Origin: Batillaria attramentaria
Taxonomy: Eukaryota > Mollusca > Gastropoda > Batillariidae
Reading direction: 5' to 3'
Assembly (NCBI GenBank): GCA_018292915.2
Contig: JACVVK020000172.1
Location: forward strand, 267,501-331,500
Length of the DNA: 64,000 nucleotides
The position numbers and the translations under genes are program-made. The notes beneath the pieces were generated by a model that made no database searches, was not told where the DNA came from, and worked only from the letters and a program-made list of their open reading frames with translations. This document shows positions 1 through 11,836 of the stretch, one piece after another. Every line of letters begins with the position of its first letter. Positions within the stretch are counted from its first letter, which is position 1.

Positions 1-2014
<2,014 letters not shown>

Positions 2015-2296
2015 CAGGGCCTGTATGTTAAGTCGAGGTTAGGGCTTTTAGCCCCGGGCTAGAGTCTAACCTCGAACTGAACTAGCTCTAGGGTTAAATT
2101 TTCTGTTGTTTATTTGTTTTAAATCAAGAAGCAGGCCCATTTCAGCAAGGTGCCTAAGCCGAGAAGGATGTTTCTCTTTCTTTATTCGCTTCCTTTTTTT
2201 TAAATTTAATTTTGCTTTTGGGTTTCTTTTGTCCCAGTCTGGGTTAGGCCTGTAGCCGTGGGTTAAATTAAGCTCGACTTTTACATACGGGCCCTG
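2015..2296. mobile_element. hAT-like miniature inverted-repeat element (MITE)
   Basis: The left end reads CAGGGCCTGTATGTTAAGTC and the reverse complement of the right end reads CAGGGCCCGTATGTAAAAGT; both continue with a GAG.TTA block, giving terminal inverted repeats of about 28 bp with few mismatches. Ends starting CAGGG are typical of the hAT superfamily, whose TSDs are 8 bp. The flanking octamers AGACTGAT and AGAGTAAA match at only 5 of 8 positions, so the TSD is eroded or absent. The 282-bp interior has no coding capacity, so movement would have needed a transposase supplied elsewhere. The inverted repeats are seen; the superfamily is inferred. Confidence 0.6.
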
Positions 2297-2630
2297 AGAG
2301 TAAAACTATGGCCCTCGACAAATTTGGTGAAAGAAAGTGGAAAGACAGAAAGTGGTCTGTAAACCCCGTGGCTTTGCACGAACTTGTGGATTGGTGATGG
2401 ATGCCGGCGAGCTGAGGGGGGGATTCCATGGACAAAGTTCTAACGCATAACGAATATAGTGATGCTACATTTACATACCGTGGCCAGTTTTATAACGTTG
2501 CGGTCATTACAGGTCTTTGATCTCAACAAAATGCCGCAAAACTTTTTTTTTTTTTTTTTTTAAACTGCGACTGTGCATAATGCAGGCAACTCTGTCACAG
2601 TTGCAGAGTTTTCAGCGCTTCGGAGACCCT
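2297..2630. other. Unassigned spacer with a T-run
   Basis: No open frame or repeat of note. A T-run of about 18 lies near 2545-2562. Confidence 0.4.
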
Positions 2631-2846
2631 TATAAAACCAGAGCGTGAGTTTGCGGTGAATTCATTGTGCTTTCGGTCAGTGAGCGAGACACATCGCTTC
2701 AGCGTCCAGTGGGTGTTGGGTGCTGCACGATTAGCCACTGCGATCTTTCTCGCTCAGTGTCGATAGGCAAACTGAGCTGTGAAATCAGGCTGTCCTCGGC
2801 TTTTACACTTTTACAGGAGTTTAGAGACGCTGAAAACTCTGTAAGT
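2631..2846 (+). promoter_or_regulatory. Candidate TATA promoter with first exon and splice donor
   Basis: A TATAAAA box lies at 2631-2637. About 30 bp downstream, where initiation would be expected, begins a CpG-containing stretch with an ATG at 2667. At 2841-2846 there is a strong splice-donor hexamer, GTAAGT. TATA box, start site spacing and donor together are what a small non-coding or short coding first exon would look like. The frame from 2667 encodes no recognisable domain and runs past the donor. A SINE-A is inserted only about 20 bp beyond the donor. Each motif could occur by chance, so this is a hypothesis. Confidence 0.2.
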
Positions 2847-2865
2847 CCCTGAAACCCCGTCACTG

Positions 2866-3363
2866 ACCGGCCCCCGTAGTGTAGTGGTTAGCACTTCGGA
2901 CTATGGACCGGGAGACCCGGGTTCGAATCCCAGCCGAGGCAAGCGGGATTTTTCCTACCTAGGTCGGCTCCTACCCAGAGCGGGTGTGCTATGGGCCCAA
3001 TGGGGAGGCTGTTGCCACACAGCCGAGGTTCACCCACTTCACGGGTGCGACTTTGGGGGTGCTTCCCTTGGTATGACACGTCTTATGATGTGGATGATTA
3101 CACGGCCGGCACCGCAGGTGCCGTAGTTTCCGGGCCTGGTTAAATTCCGGGGTATTTATGACAGGAAGCGTGGAATGCGGCCCTGTCTCGCAGTCCCAAA
3201 CAACACGGACCTCCATAGCATCATCTTACCATCACCTTCATCTCCATCATCATGCATAATAAAAATTGCCCCAACTTCCGAGCCCTCCGTGGATTCCACC
3301 CGTTACTAAGAAGGAACACCACTGGAGCCGGCAAAGAGATGTGGCAGAAAAACAAACAAAAAA
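2866..3363 (+). mobile_element. SINE-A copy 1, full-length tRNA-derived SINE with TSD
   Basis: The head carries an RNA polymerase III box A (TAGTGTAGTGG) and box B (GGTTCGAATCC) in tRNA spacing; the 5' part resembles tRNA-Val or tRNA-Asp. A body of about 400 bp follows, then an A-rich end containing AACAAACAAAAA. It is flanked by CCCGTCACTG at 2856-2865 and 3364-3373, with similar A-rich bases just outside, which is the TSD of LINE-type integration. Open frames across it are shadows that recur in every copy. A minus-strand copy lies at 10838-11334. Confidence 0.9.
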
Positions 3364-3373
3364 CCCGTCACTG

Positions 3374-3905
3374 TGACAGAGTTCACCGTGCATTTTGCAC
3401 AGTCCCATATATATATTTTTAAACATGCTGTTTTTCACTTGTTTTTAATTGAGATAGCAGATCTTTGATACTGACGGCAGCATGCAGCGAGAGACTGTAA
3501 TGGCGTTTGTACAACTGCTGGCTGCACGTGAGTAACGGCCAAAGGAAAGCGCCGACAGGACAGCTTTCGGTGGCGTCTCACGTGCACATCCCATAATAGG
3601 TTTCTTCACAGCTCAGTGAGCCACAATACTATAATTCACTACAGCCCATTTCACCTGTCTAATACTATTAATACGGAATGAAACGTCGGTAGTGAAATCG
3701 CTGAACGGGTGGGACGTGAGTGTGTTACAGTTTGGGAAAATGGGAAACTGGCTCGTGGGATTTCTAACTTTATTTAGTAGAAATTCATGTAGATATTGCT
3801 ACACTCGGGGGGTTTGGAAGTCATACAAAAACTCTTTATGAAATTTCTTTCCTTCTTGTATTCGTAAATATAAACCAGACTGGTGGTCAGCTGACTATTT
3901 TTATA
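3374..3905. other. Unassigned DNA, no gene seen
   Basis: Non-repetitive sequence with mixed composition. I see no open frame with a recognisable domain, no RNA gene and no repeat related to others in the window. Confidence 0.4.
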
Positions 3906-3911
3906 CTCACA

Positions 3912-4195
3912 GACCGTTCTGAGCTGTTTTCGTAGTGACTGTCACCACACCACCTATACACCTGGACAGTGACAGCGTTTGTAATGCTGGCACTGAGCCA
4001 ACAGAAGCGTGCTCAATGACGCGGCGACCACACTGAGCGCTCTGATAGTGTAACAACAGTCGTAGAATTGGAATGTTCGACCGCTCGCGCAAAGTATAAA
4101 GAACATAGTATCGCATTAAGAGCTGTACTAATCTTCAAGATAGAGTATTTCGAGCGTACAGGCGAACTCACGAGCTTAGTAAAGATGGAATTACC
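3912..4195 (-). repeat. Dispersed repeat family F, copy 1
   Basis: On the minus strand this matches 19715-20033 and 63538-63836 at roughly 80 percent by eye. Shared landmarks in sense order are CGCTCGAAAT, TGATTAGTACAGCTCTTAAT, TCGAACATT, GTGTGGTCGCCGCGTCAT and CGCTGTCACT. A frame through the middle is open in copies 1 and 2, with shared residues ISTALNAI and SVWSPRH. There is no tRNA head, poly-A tail or obvious TSD, so the class is unknown. Confidence 0.7.
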
Positions 4196-4216
4196 TCGTG
4201 TAATGAGTGAAAGGAA

Positions 4217-4282
<66 letters not shown>

Positions 4283-4318
4283 GGATGGATGGATGGATGG
4301 ATGGATGGATGGATGGAT
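4217..4318. repeat. Compound tetranucleotide array (GATT)n then (ATGG)n
   Basis: About 16 GATT units are followed directly by about 9 ATGG/GGAT units. It lies between family F copy 1 and a SINE-A. Confidence 0.95.
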
Positions 4319-4371
4319 TTGTGTATTCGAGTGCGCAGGAGTGGATGTGTGTCCAGTTGTAAATGAGCCTG

Positions 4372-4861
4372 AACCGGTCCCCGTAGTGTAGTGATTAGCA
4401 CTTCGGACCATGGACCGGGAGACACTGGTTCGAATCCCAGCCGAGGCAAGCGGGATTTTTCCTACCTAGGTCGGCTCCTACCCAGAGCGGGTGTGCTATG
4501 GACCCAGTGGGGAGGCTGTTTCCGAGACTCGCCCATTTCACGTGTGCGACTTATTGTCTCAGCTTCCAAGCCCTCCGGTCGTGAGTTCGTATCCCGGCTG
4601 GGGCCAAATATTTGTGCTGGCTGTTTCATCGTTGCCCCGTCTTTGATATCACCCGTATGTGGTGGAAAAGGACGTTAAACCCCCAAACACACACCCCACC
4701 CCGCCAAGCCCTCCATGAATTCCACCCATGAACTGGGAAGAACACCACTGGAGCTGGCAAAGAGTTGGGGGCAGCAAAAAACGAACAAAAAAGAAAGAAA
4801 GAAAGAAAGAAAGAAAAAAAACAAAACAACAAAAAAAAAAAAAAGAAGAAGAAGAAGAAGA
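4372..4861 (+). mobile_element. SINE-A copy 2, short variant interrupted by a SINE-B
   Basis: The head keeps box A (TAGTGTAGTGA) and box B (GGTTCGAATCC). Compared with copies 1 and 3 it lacks about 270 bp of the body: the sequence goes from GTGCGACTT almost directly to the distal CTTCCAAGCCCTCC block, so this is a short form. The 3' end has CACTGGAGCTGGCAAAGAG and then an A/G-rich tail with (GAAA)n and (GAA)n. Positions 4577-4703 are a nested SINE-B. The outer TSD is not clear. Confidence 0.8.
4577..4703 (+). mobile_element. SINE-B copy 1, 5'-truncated, nested in SINE-A
   Basis: The insert is flanked by CCAAGCCCTCC at 4566-4576 and 4704-4714. It begins inside the tRNA part at GGTCGTGAGTTCG, keeps box B and the body (CCAAATATTTGTGCTGG, TTGCCCCGTCTTTGATATCA, AAAGGACGTTAAAC) and ends in a C/A-rich tail. 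Box A is missing. Confidence 0.88.
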
Positions 4862-5760
4862 CCGAAACAATGCGGGGAGTGGGACTGGGCGAGGTGGATA
4901 AGTGTTGGACTCACAATACTCGGGTCGCTGGTTGTAGTAAAAACTTTATGCCAATTTCTTGCTCGGCGCGCCATCTTTGTATGATTCATCACGGAAAATT
5001 TTCTTGAGCACCTCGTCTGTGAAACTTGTGTCTGTGTCTGTGTCCGTATCACAGCCATCAACATTCACACCTGCAGAAACGTGTCGTAGGGCGGTTACAA
5101 AATAAGCAGAGAATGACATGTCCACTTACGTTTGTTTCTGGAAGAGTTTACCAGTCTGTAACTCGTACTTTTATTGCAGTAACTGTCAATGTAATTTCCT
5201 TGTTTGTAGAAAACAGTCATTATATGTATTTGGTGGAACAGTTTAGTCTGATTCTCTCTTAGTTGTTTTGTTGAAGTTTTGGTCAGTGTTTCACTTATCT
5301 ATTGTTTAATTCGGTTTTTGAAGATTGGCAAGTTTATTTTATTTCACTGGAAAAGCAGAAAGATCAGTGTAGCGGTAACGGTGGAACCGATCTGCTCAGA
5401 GCGAGTGACGGGGCAAGGGAAATAACACCACTTTTAGCTTGTAAGCAAGGAGTCGCATAAGAAGAATTGCTTCCCCTGAATCGCCTTCAGCACGTCTCGC
5501 ATGACCAGGCCGTGCGATCAGACTCTGGCAGTTCGTTTTGGTTGCTGGTTTAATGAAGGTTTAACCTGCCGTTAGTTAGGTAATGGTTTTCTCGCAATAT
5601 TTTTATCCAGAGCTGCCTCAGTGACCGTGCATGACTCGGTCATGTAAACATGAGCTGGCGGCTTTGATTTTGAAAGATGATTTGGTGATAACTGAAGACC
5701 TATGCACTGTTAAAGAGAATGATAAGCAGGTGTTTGGGAAACGTTAACAACGACAAAAAG
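4862..5760. other. Unassigned DNA, no gene seen
   Basis: Non-repetitive sequence without recognisable domains in any frame. Short (CTGTGT)n-like words near 5028 are minor. Confidence 0.4.
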
Positions 5761-5761
5761 A

Positions 5762-5804
5762 ACACAACAACAACAACAACAACAACAACAAACAAACAAA
5801 ACAG
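5762..5804. repeat. (CAA)n and (CAAA)n microsatellite
   Basis: About 9 AAC/CAA units pass into CAAA units. Confidence 0.9.
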
Positions 5805-6037
5805 CAAGCACTCAGCACGTACTTGAATACCACTGGATAAACATTATACTACTGAACATCGACCCAAATTTGTTTTTAAAAAAAATAAAAAAATTGCAAA
5901 GTGAATAAATCCCAGAATAACTCTCATGTCTCACCATTGAAATAACCATGCGAATTTCTTCTGATGCTATCATTTGTTTCATTTAATTTTATTATTTTTA
6001 AAATTTGTATTGTTATTTCCTATCTCTTTCTTTATAG

Positions 6038-6957
6038 GTATCTGCCCTACCATAACTTACTGTATTTGACGTCAGCGTGTGGGTCTGTATCTGCCCTACC
6101 ATAACTTACTGTATTTGACGTCAGCGTGTGGGTCTGTATCTGCCCTACCATAACTTACTGTATTTGACGTCAGCGTGTGGGTCTGTATCTGCCCTACCAT
6201 AACTTACTGTATTTGACGTCAGCGTGTGGGTCTGTATCTGCCCTACCATAACTTACTGTATTTGACGTCAGCGTGTGGGTCTGTATCTGCCCTACCATAA
6301 CTTACTGTATTTGACGTCAGCGTGTGGGTCTGTATCTGCCCTACCATAACTTACTGTATTTGACGTCAGCGTGTGGGTCTGTATCTGCCCTACCATAACT
6401 TACTGTATTTGACGTCAGCGTGTGGGTCTGTATCTGCCCTACCATAACTTACTGTATTTGACGTCAGCGTGTGGGTCTGTATCTGCCCTACCATAACTTA
6501 CTGTATTTGACGTCAGCGTGTGGGTCTGTATCTGCCCTACCATAACTTACTGTATTTGACGTCAGCGTGTGGGTCTGTATCTGCCCTACCATAACTTACT
6601 GTATTTGACGTCAGCGTGTGGGTCTGTATCTGCCCTACCATAACTTACTGTATTTGACGTCAGCGTGTGGGTCTGTATCTGCCCTACCATAACTTACTGT
6701 ATTTGACGTCAGCGTGTGGGTCTGTATCTGCCCTACCATAACTTACTGTATTTGACGTCAGCGTGTGGGTCTGTATCTGCCCTACCATAACTTACTGTAT
6801 TTGACGTCAGCGTGTGGGTCTGTATCTGCCCTACCATAACTTACTGTATTTGACGTCAGCGTGTGGGTCTGTATCTGCCCTACCATAACTTACTGTATTT
6901 GACGTCAGCGTGTGGGTCTGTATCTGCCCTACCATAACTTACTGTATTTGACGTCAG
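6038..6957. repeat. 49-bp minisatellite, 18.8 copies, each with a CRE palindrome
   Basis: The unit begins GTATCTGCCCTACCATAACT at 6038 and ends GCGTGTGGGTCT; units start every 49 bp (6038, 6087 and so on to 6920), giving 18 full copies and a partial nineteenth. By eye copies are essentially identical, so the array is recent or kept uniform. Every unit contains TGACGTCA, the full palindromic cAMP-response element bound by CREB/ATF bZIP factors: the first is at 6067-6074 and the last at 6949-6956, 19 in all. The array starts after a T-rich stretch and ends within the CRE of the last unit. The repeat and motif are seen; regulatory activity is not shown. Confidence 0.97.
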
Positions 6958-7500
6958 TCTCCGCCGCACATGTTTTGAGCACACTTATAAGTTTGTGACT
7001 TGTTGTGCTCGGCCTCGTGAAAATTGTGTGAAAGTGCATATGTATATTTGTTCAAAACGAATAAAACTGTTTAAACCAAAATGTGTTATGCACAAGGCGC
7101 ACTTCGAAAGCGGCAGGCATTTTCCGAACAGTTCAAGGGGAGTAATCCTGCACATCGAAGAATAAGCTCTAGGGAAAGTTTGGATTGCCTCCCTTTAGCC
7201 GCTGTAACCTTCCTCCCTTCGCCATGATTCGGTTTCACTAGTGTTCACAACAGTGATGACTTCTCGAAATAAAACTTCCAAGAATTACTATCTGTTTCTT
7301 AAATGCGGAAGTCACGCGGGCAGTTTATTTTTTTGGGGATTTTCTACGAATGATTAGGCTACGCGAAGTGGGTAGGTGATTTCTGACATACACATTTCAC
7401 ACACTGCAACTGACGCAGACCATGTCAACTTATGGAAATAGTTTCCCAGTCGGTACAACTATCAACACTACGGGTGCGTGAGTTTTTAAGCAATCCGCCC
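6958..7500. other. Unassigned DNA, no gene seen
   Basis: Mixed sequence between the minisatellite and a CAA-rich tract. An AATAAAAC lies near 7060, and GTTATGCACAAGG near 7085 recurs at 28605. No coding frame is supported. Confidence 0.35.
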
Positions 7501-7539
7501 CCCTACTCCCCCACCCACCAGTACCAGCACCACCACCAC

Positions 7540-7703
7540 CAATACTGAAGGACAACAACAACAAAAACAACAACAAACAACAATAACAACAACAACAACA
7601 AAACAATCATAGCAATAGCAATACATGCAGCAACAGCTGCTGAAGCAGAACAACAACGAAAACAAAAACAACAACAGAGCAAGCAAACAACTGAAAATCA
7701 CAG

Positions 7704-7751
<48 letters not shown>
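7540..7751. repeat. CAA-rich tract followed by (CA)n
   Basis: Interrupted CAA/CAACAA repeats run to about 7690 and an uninterrupted (CA)n spans 7705-7751. Confidence 0.92.
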
Positions 7752-7753
<2 letters not shown>

Positions 7754-8100
7754 ATAGAAGTTTGCAGATTGACAACAAACGTAATTATGTGAAAGAACAA
7801 CTGTTCACATGAAAACGATTCATTGCACGCTGATGATAGCCTACCCTTGCAAACGATTTTCCTAAGCAACGATTTGCGAGGTACACAGTGAGTGTACATG
7901 TACAGCCCAACAACACGCACCCTGGCGTCCTTACCTGTCTCAACACGCACCTGTGTCTCTGTCATAACAGAGCGTCACGTATCGTTGTGTGCATGAACGC
8001 ACACAGTCAGGTCAGTGGTATTACCTGTCAGTTGTGGAAATCAGGTGAGTTCAGGCGGAAAATGCTGGCATAATGTACAAGGGTATTCATTACAAGGCAC

Positions 8101-8203
8101 AGAGACGGACGTACAGACAGACGGACAGACAGACAGGCAGGCAGGCAGGCACACAGACATATGAAAGACAGATCCAGCCGTGCTGAAACATATACATATG
8201 CTT

Positions 8204-8269
<66 letters not shown>
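8101..8269. repeat. (GACA)n/(GGCA)n and (CA)n microsatellites
   Basis: Interrupted GACA/GGCA tetramers occupy about 8101-8155 and an uninterrupted (CA)n about 8206-8269. Confidence 0.93.
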
Positions 8270-8271
<2 letters not shown>

Positions 8272-8523
8272 TGAGACAGGCACATAAAAACCCCGACGAC
8301 TTTTTAAATTTTATTTTAGCCGTACTTACTTGGCAGAGAGCCGCAATATTTAAACTAGTGATAAGTTGACGGTCGATGCGTGCGTCGTGAGACCGATATC
8401 CAGCGGGGGGGAGAGGGGGGGGGGGTAGCAAACACGTAATATCAGCAACAATAACAATAACATAATTACTCCCTTTCTTACACACGTGAGTCAAATACCG
8501 CTGGTACTATTTTTTAATACTTT

Positions 8524-8590
8524 TTGTCCCGTCTGTATAGTATCATACGTACATGGTGGAGACAGACGGTAAATAAACACCAAAACACCT
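8524..8590 (+). mobile_element. Possible old SINE-B 3' fragment
   Basis: Words similar to the SINE-B body appear in order: GTCCCGTCT, then ACATGGTGGAGA, then ACGGTAAATAAACACCAAAA. Divergence is high and no TSD was found. Confidence 0.3.
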
Positions 8591-9099
8591 AACCTTCCTA
8601 AGACCTGGCTTACTTTGATGTTATGTAGTACAGGTAAGTTCGAGCGCACCTGGGGAAAATAAAAAAATGCTTTTTATAACCTGCATCACCCACACCGTCT
8701 TGCCCCCTACTACTGTCTCCACCAGCAACACCACATAGCTCCGTCCGACCCACACAAATATCATTAGTCTGCGCCCCTCTATTCTTCCACACACAACTGT
8801 CGCATTCCCTCGTTTCACCTCGCCATTATTTTTCCTCCCTGACTCATTTTATTCCCCCCGACCCCCTCCCCCCGTTCCCACCCCACTTCATGTAGGCGCA
8901 CAGATCTGTGCGGAATGATTTTCCCATAAACTGTACTGGGTAGGAGCAGGGAGACAGGGGTAATTGTGGTTCCCTGCCGACTTTACGCGGTTTTATGACC
9001 GGCTCGGGTTCAAATCCGGAAACCAACGACACATTCCAGTGACCTCGGGAACATGGGTGCCGCGCGCAGGTGTTTCTGTACCTGGTCTGACAGGTACAC

Positions 9100-9101
<2 letters not shown>
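8591..9101. other. Unassigned DNA, no gene seen
   Basis: Mixed sequence with C-rich patches near 8860. No frame encodes a recognisable domain. Confidence 0.35.

Positions 9102-9173
<72 letters not shown>
9102..9173. repeat. (GT)36 microsatellite
   Basis: Uninterrupted GT dinucleotides. Confidence 0.98.
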
Positions 9174-9174
<1 letters not shown>

Positions 9175-9629
9175 CGCACGCGACACCACTCCCACGACAC
9201 TGCACCTGAAATAATAATTTAACTTTAAGTGCACAGAAACATTTTATTGTCGTATTTTTAAGCAGTACGCGTAGGTGTGGTGAAGCGGTTTTACATAAAT
9301 ACACTTTTAAAAAATTAATTAGCTTGGTTGCAAGAGGTGTTACCGTGCAGTCTTGTCCTGTTCACACCTCAGGTTTTGTTCACAAGGCCATATACCAGTA
9401 AATGCAAACGACAGACTTGGGGCAACTGGAAAACGTAAAAACAAAAACAATACTGTTGAGAAATGGTAATTATTCATTCAGTACTTTTGACACAGTAAAT
9501 TCTTTGCATTCAGCGTAGCCCATACCTTACTCACAAGCAAGGTAGACAACAGTCAACAACAACAACTGCAACAACAACGGTCGCTGCTCAGGAATGACAT
9601 CCAGTGTTCAACCAACAACAATCGTATAA
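9174..9629. other. Unassigned DNA, no gene seen
   Basis: Mixed sequence with a short CAA-rich stretch near 9555. No coding or RNA signal was found. Confidence 0.35.
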
Positions 9630-9995
9630 ATATAAGGCTGGAGCCAAATATATGTGCTGGTCTGTTTGTCGTAGTCCCGTCTTTTGGTAATCTTGAAGAA
9701 CAGTATACGAAATTCTGGGAGCTACTTGCACGCACTTTTTCGGGTGCTTTCGGTTCTGCTCGATGCAAAGAGACGTAAGACACCCTCACATGCTCACTTT
9801 GACCCCTCCTTTCCCACATGTGGGTGCAAATAATTTATTTCATTTCACAAGTTGGGACATGCATGCAAATCCAATGCGCCATTTTGGTTGCTGATCACAT
9901 GGGCACAACGTCATCACTACTGGGGTAATTTCGTATACTATTCTTCAAGATTACCCCGTCTTTGACTTCACCCACACGGCTCATGGAAAACTTTT
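9630..9995 (+). mobile_element. SINE-B fragment split by a MITE
   Basis: Left part: a 5'-truncated, diverged SINE-B from GGCTGGAGCCAAATAT to CCCGTCTTT at 9684. Right part: CCGTCTTTGACTTCACCC from 9956 onward, degrading after about 9985. Joining the two parts across the insert restores the order of the SINE-B body, so the MITE at 9686-9955 arrived after the SINE. Confidence 0.65.
9686..9955. mobile_element. 270-bp MITE with 29-bp terminal inverted repeats
   Basis: The left terminus (9686-9714) begins GGTAATCTTGAAGAAC and the right terminus (9927-9955) is its reverse complement with one mismatch in 29 bp. CCGTCTTT occurs at 9677-9684 and again at 9956-9963, consistent with an 8-bp TSD; one extra T lies at 9685. 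The interior is non-coding. An 8-bp TSD is known for hAT and P-type transposons, but the terminal bases do not settle the superfamily. Confidence 0.82.
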
Positions 9996-10063
9996 CATGG
10001 ATGTGGAAAACTGTTCATAGAATGCACTTAATCCGTGCATTAAAATCAACACATAGGGTACGT

Positions 10064-10097
10064 AGGGGAATGTTTTCAACCCTTGATGAGCTGTTGG

Positions 10098-10163
<66 letters not shown>

Positions 10164-10218
10164 CATGTTTTTGTTAAAATCGTGATCTAAGTTAAGTTTT
10201 CTTGTGTGTTCTACCAGT
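10064..10218. repeat. Dispersed repeat built around (AG)30
   Basis: The left arm (TTTTCAACCC, TGATGAGCTGTTGGAATAAG) recurs at 11549-11591. The right arm (CCATGTT, CAAAATCGTGA, CTAAGTT, TGTGTTCTACCAG with small differences) recurs at 12752-12810. Here the arms are joined by an uninterrupted (AG)30 at 10102-10161. Confidence 0.75.
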
Positions 10219-10512
10219 CTGCAAATCAGTCACTTGCGACACATACAGCATCTGAAACCACTTGTGGTGGTTCTGGTTGGCCTCTATCAGTATGTTGTTC
10301 TACGTAGATAAACTGACAGCGTATTGCATACTGAGCAGCTGACGTTATTAGGACCAGCATGACAACCCTGATTCGTGGCTATGTTTAGCCACTTTGTCGA
10401 TCGACATGAAGTACAAGTATGGAAGTGTTAGGCCAAAGAAAGTCATCTTTCTTTACTGTTGGTAGCCGCAATGTCACGAAAATGGTCGCAATGGCAAACA
10501 AGAACATTTATT
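10219..10512. other. Unassigned DNA, no gene seen
   Basis: Non-repetitive sequence with no supported gene or RNA. A word CACGAAAATGGTCGCAATGG near 10475 recurs near 19470, a further sign of dispersed repeats. Confidence 0.35.
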
Positions 10513-10534
10513 CAGTTGACAAACACGTTTAGCC

Positions 10535-10604
<70 letters not shown>

Positions 10605-10626
10605 CAGTTGACAAACACGTTAAGCC

Positions 10627-10696
<70 letters not shown>

Positions 10697-10709
10697 CAGT
10701 TGACAAACA
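10513..10709 (+). repeat. 92-bp duplicated block ending in (CTAA)n
   Basis: Two tandem blocks (10513-10604 and 10605-10696) each start CAGTTGACAAACACGTT, pass AGCCCTAAC and then about 17 CTAA units; a third starts at 10697 and stops after the first 13 bases or so. Both blocks have exactly the same length, so the microsatellite length was copied with the block. The GTTTAGCCCTAAC junction matches the family D tail seen at 16150 and 56930. Confidence 0.93.
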
Positions 10710-10837
10710 GCCTATAGCTTTGCAAGCGGCAGTTTTCCCCTCAGAACTCCTTACGAACATAGAGACTTTTATATTGCATAATCTGCAGTCACACAACTGG
10801 CAGTGCACCCAGTACTGAATGCCATGTCTTAAGGCTT

Positions 10838-11334
10838 TTTTTTTTTTTTTTTGCTGCCCCAACTCTTTGCCAGCTCCAGTGGTGTTCCTCCCAGGTCATG
10901 GGTGGAATCCACGGAGGACTCGGAAGCTGGGACAATTTTTATTATGCATGATGATGGAGATGAGGATGGTAGTAAGATGATGCTATGGAGGTCCATGTGG
11001 TTTGGGACTGCGGGACAGGGCCGCATTCCACGCTTCCTGTCATAAATATCCCGGCATTAAGCAGGCCCGGAAACTACGGCACCTGCGGTGCCGGCCGTGT
11101 AATCATCCACATCATAAGACGTGTCATACCAAGGGAAGCACCCCCAAAGTCGCACCCGTGAAGTGGGTGAACCTCGGCTGTGTGGCAACAGCCTCCCCAT
11201 TGGGCCCATAGCACACCCGCTCTGGGTAGGAGCCGACCTAGGTAGGAAAAATCCCGCTTGCCTCGGCTGGGATTCGAACCCGGGTCTCCCGGTCCATGAT
11301 CCGAAGTGCTAACCACTACACTACGGGGGCCGGT
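10838..11334 (-). mobile_element. SINE-A copy 3, full length, with 14-bp TSD
   Basis: Minus-strand copy of the long SINE-A. The T-run at 10838 is its poly-A tail and the tRNA-like head is at the right end, with the complement of box B (GGATTCGAACC) and of box A near 11310. ATGTCTTAAGGCTT occurs at 10824-10837 and 11335-11348, a perfect 14-bp TSD. Length is about 497 bp, equal to copy 1. Confidence 0.95.
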
Positions 11335-11349
11335 ATGTCTTAAGGCTTT

Positions 11350-11793
11350 ATTGCATACTGGGTTGAGTTTCTCGTTACGTGCGTGTAGGCGGTTCACTGA
11401 AACACATCCTTGTTTTTGTGTTAACGCTCCACTGTGCACCACAGCAGGGAAACTGTTTTATGGGTCTGTTGTCTTCTTCTGGATTGCCCGTGTTTCCGAT
11501 GATCGCTGCGTAATTTTGTAAGGAGATTCGAATGTAGCTGGGGGCCGGTTTAGGGGAATATTTTCAACCCCTGATGAGCTGTTGGAATAAGCCTTACATA
11601 TGGATGGAGCCCACTGAATTATACAGTTAGAATGTTAACGGGGTCGGTTGTGTGGTTTTGCAACAGATGTCGAATGCGGGAGGAAATTCACAAGGAAAAT
11701 GATGTCGCACCAAGAAAATGAAAGTTGTTCTTAGAACACGCACACGCGCATGGGCACGGACGGAAACACGGACGCACGCACACACGCGCGCGC

Positions 11794-11797
<4 letters not shown>
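11350..11797. other. Mostly unassigned; includes a repeat arm
   Basis: The arm at 11549-11591 matches 10064-10105. The rest is non-repetitive and shows no supported gene. Confidence 0.4.

Positions 11798-11833
<36 letters not shown>
11798..11833. repeat. (AG)18 microsatellite
   Basis: Uninterrupted AG dinucleotides after a short (CG)n run. Confidence 0.95.

Positions 11834-11836
<3 letters not shown>

Noticed and set aside
2297..2304. 8-bp TSD for the CAGGG element
   Set aside because: Only 5 of 8 bases match on the two sides, so I do not count it as evidence.
2866..2945. tRNA gene in the SINE-A head
   Set aside because: The same head occurs in three copies with the same body and TSDs, so it is a SINE promoter and not a tRNA gene.
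6038..6957. CRISPR-like array
   Set aside because: The 49-bp units are directly joined with no variable spacers, and the genome is eukaryotic. It is a minisatellite.
10534..10696. Telomere-like repeat
   Set aside because: CTAA tetramers are not the CCCTAA hexamer of animal telomeres, and the 21-bp leader ties them to a retroelement tail.
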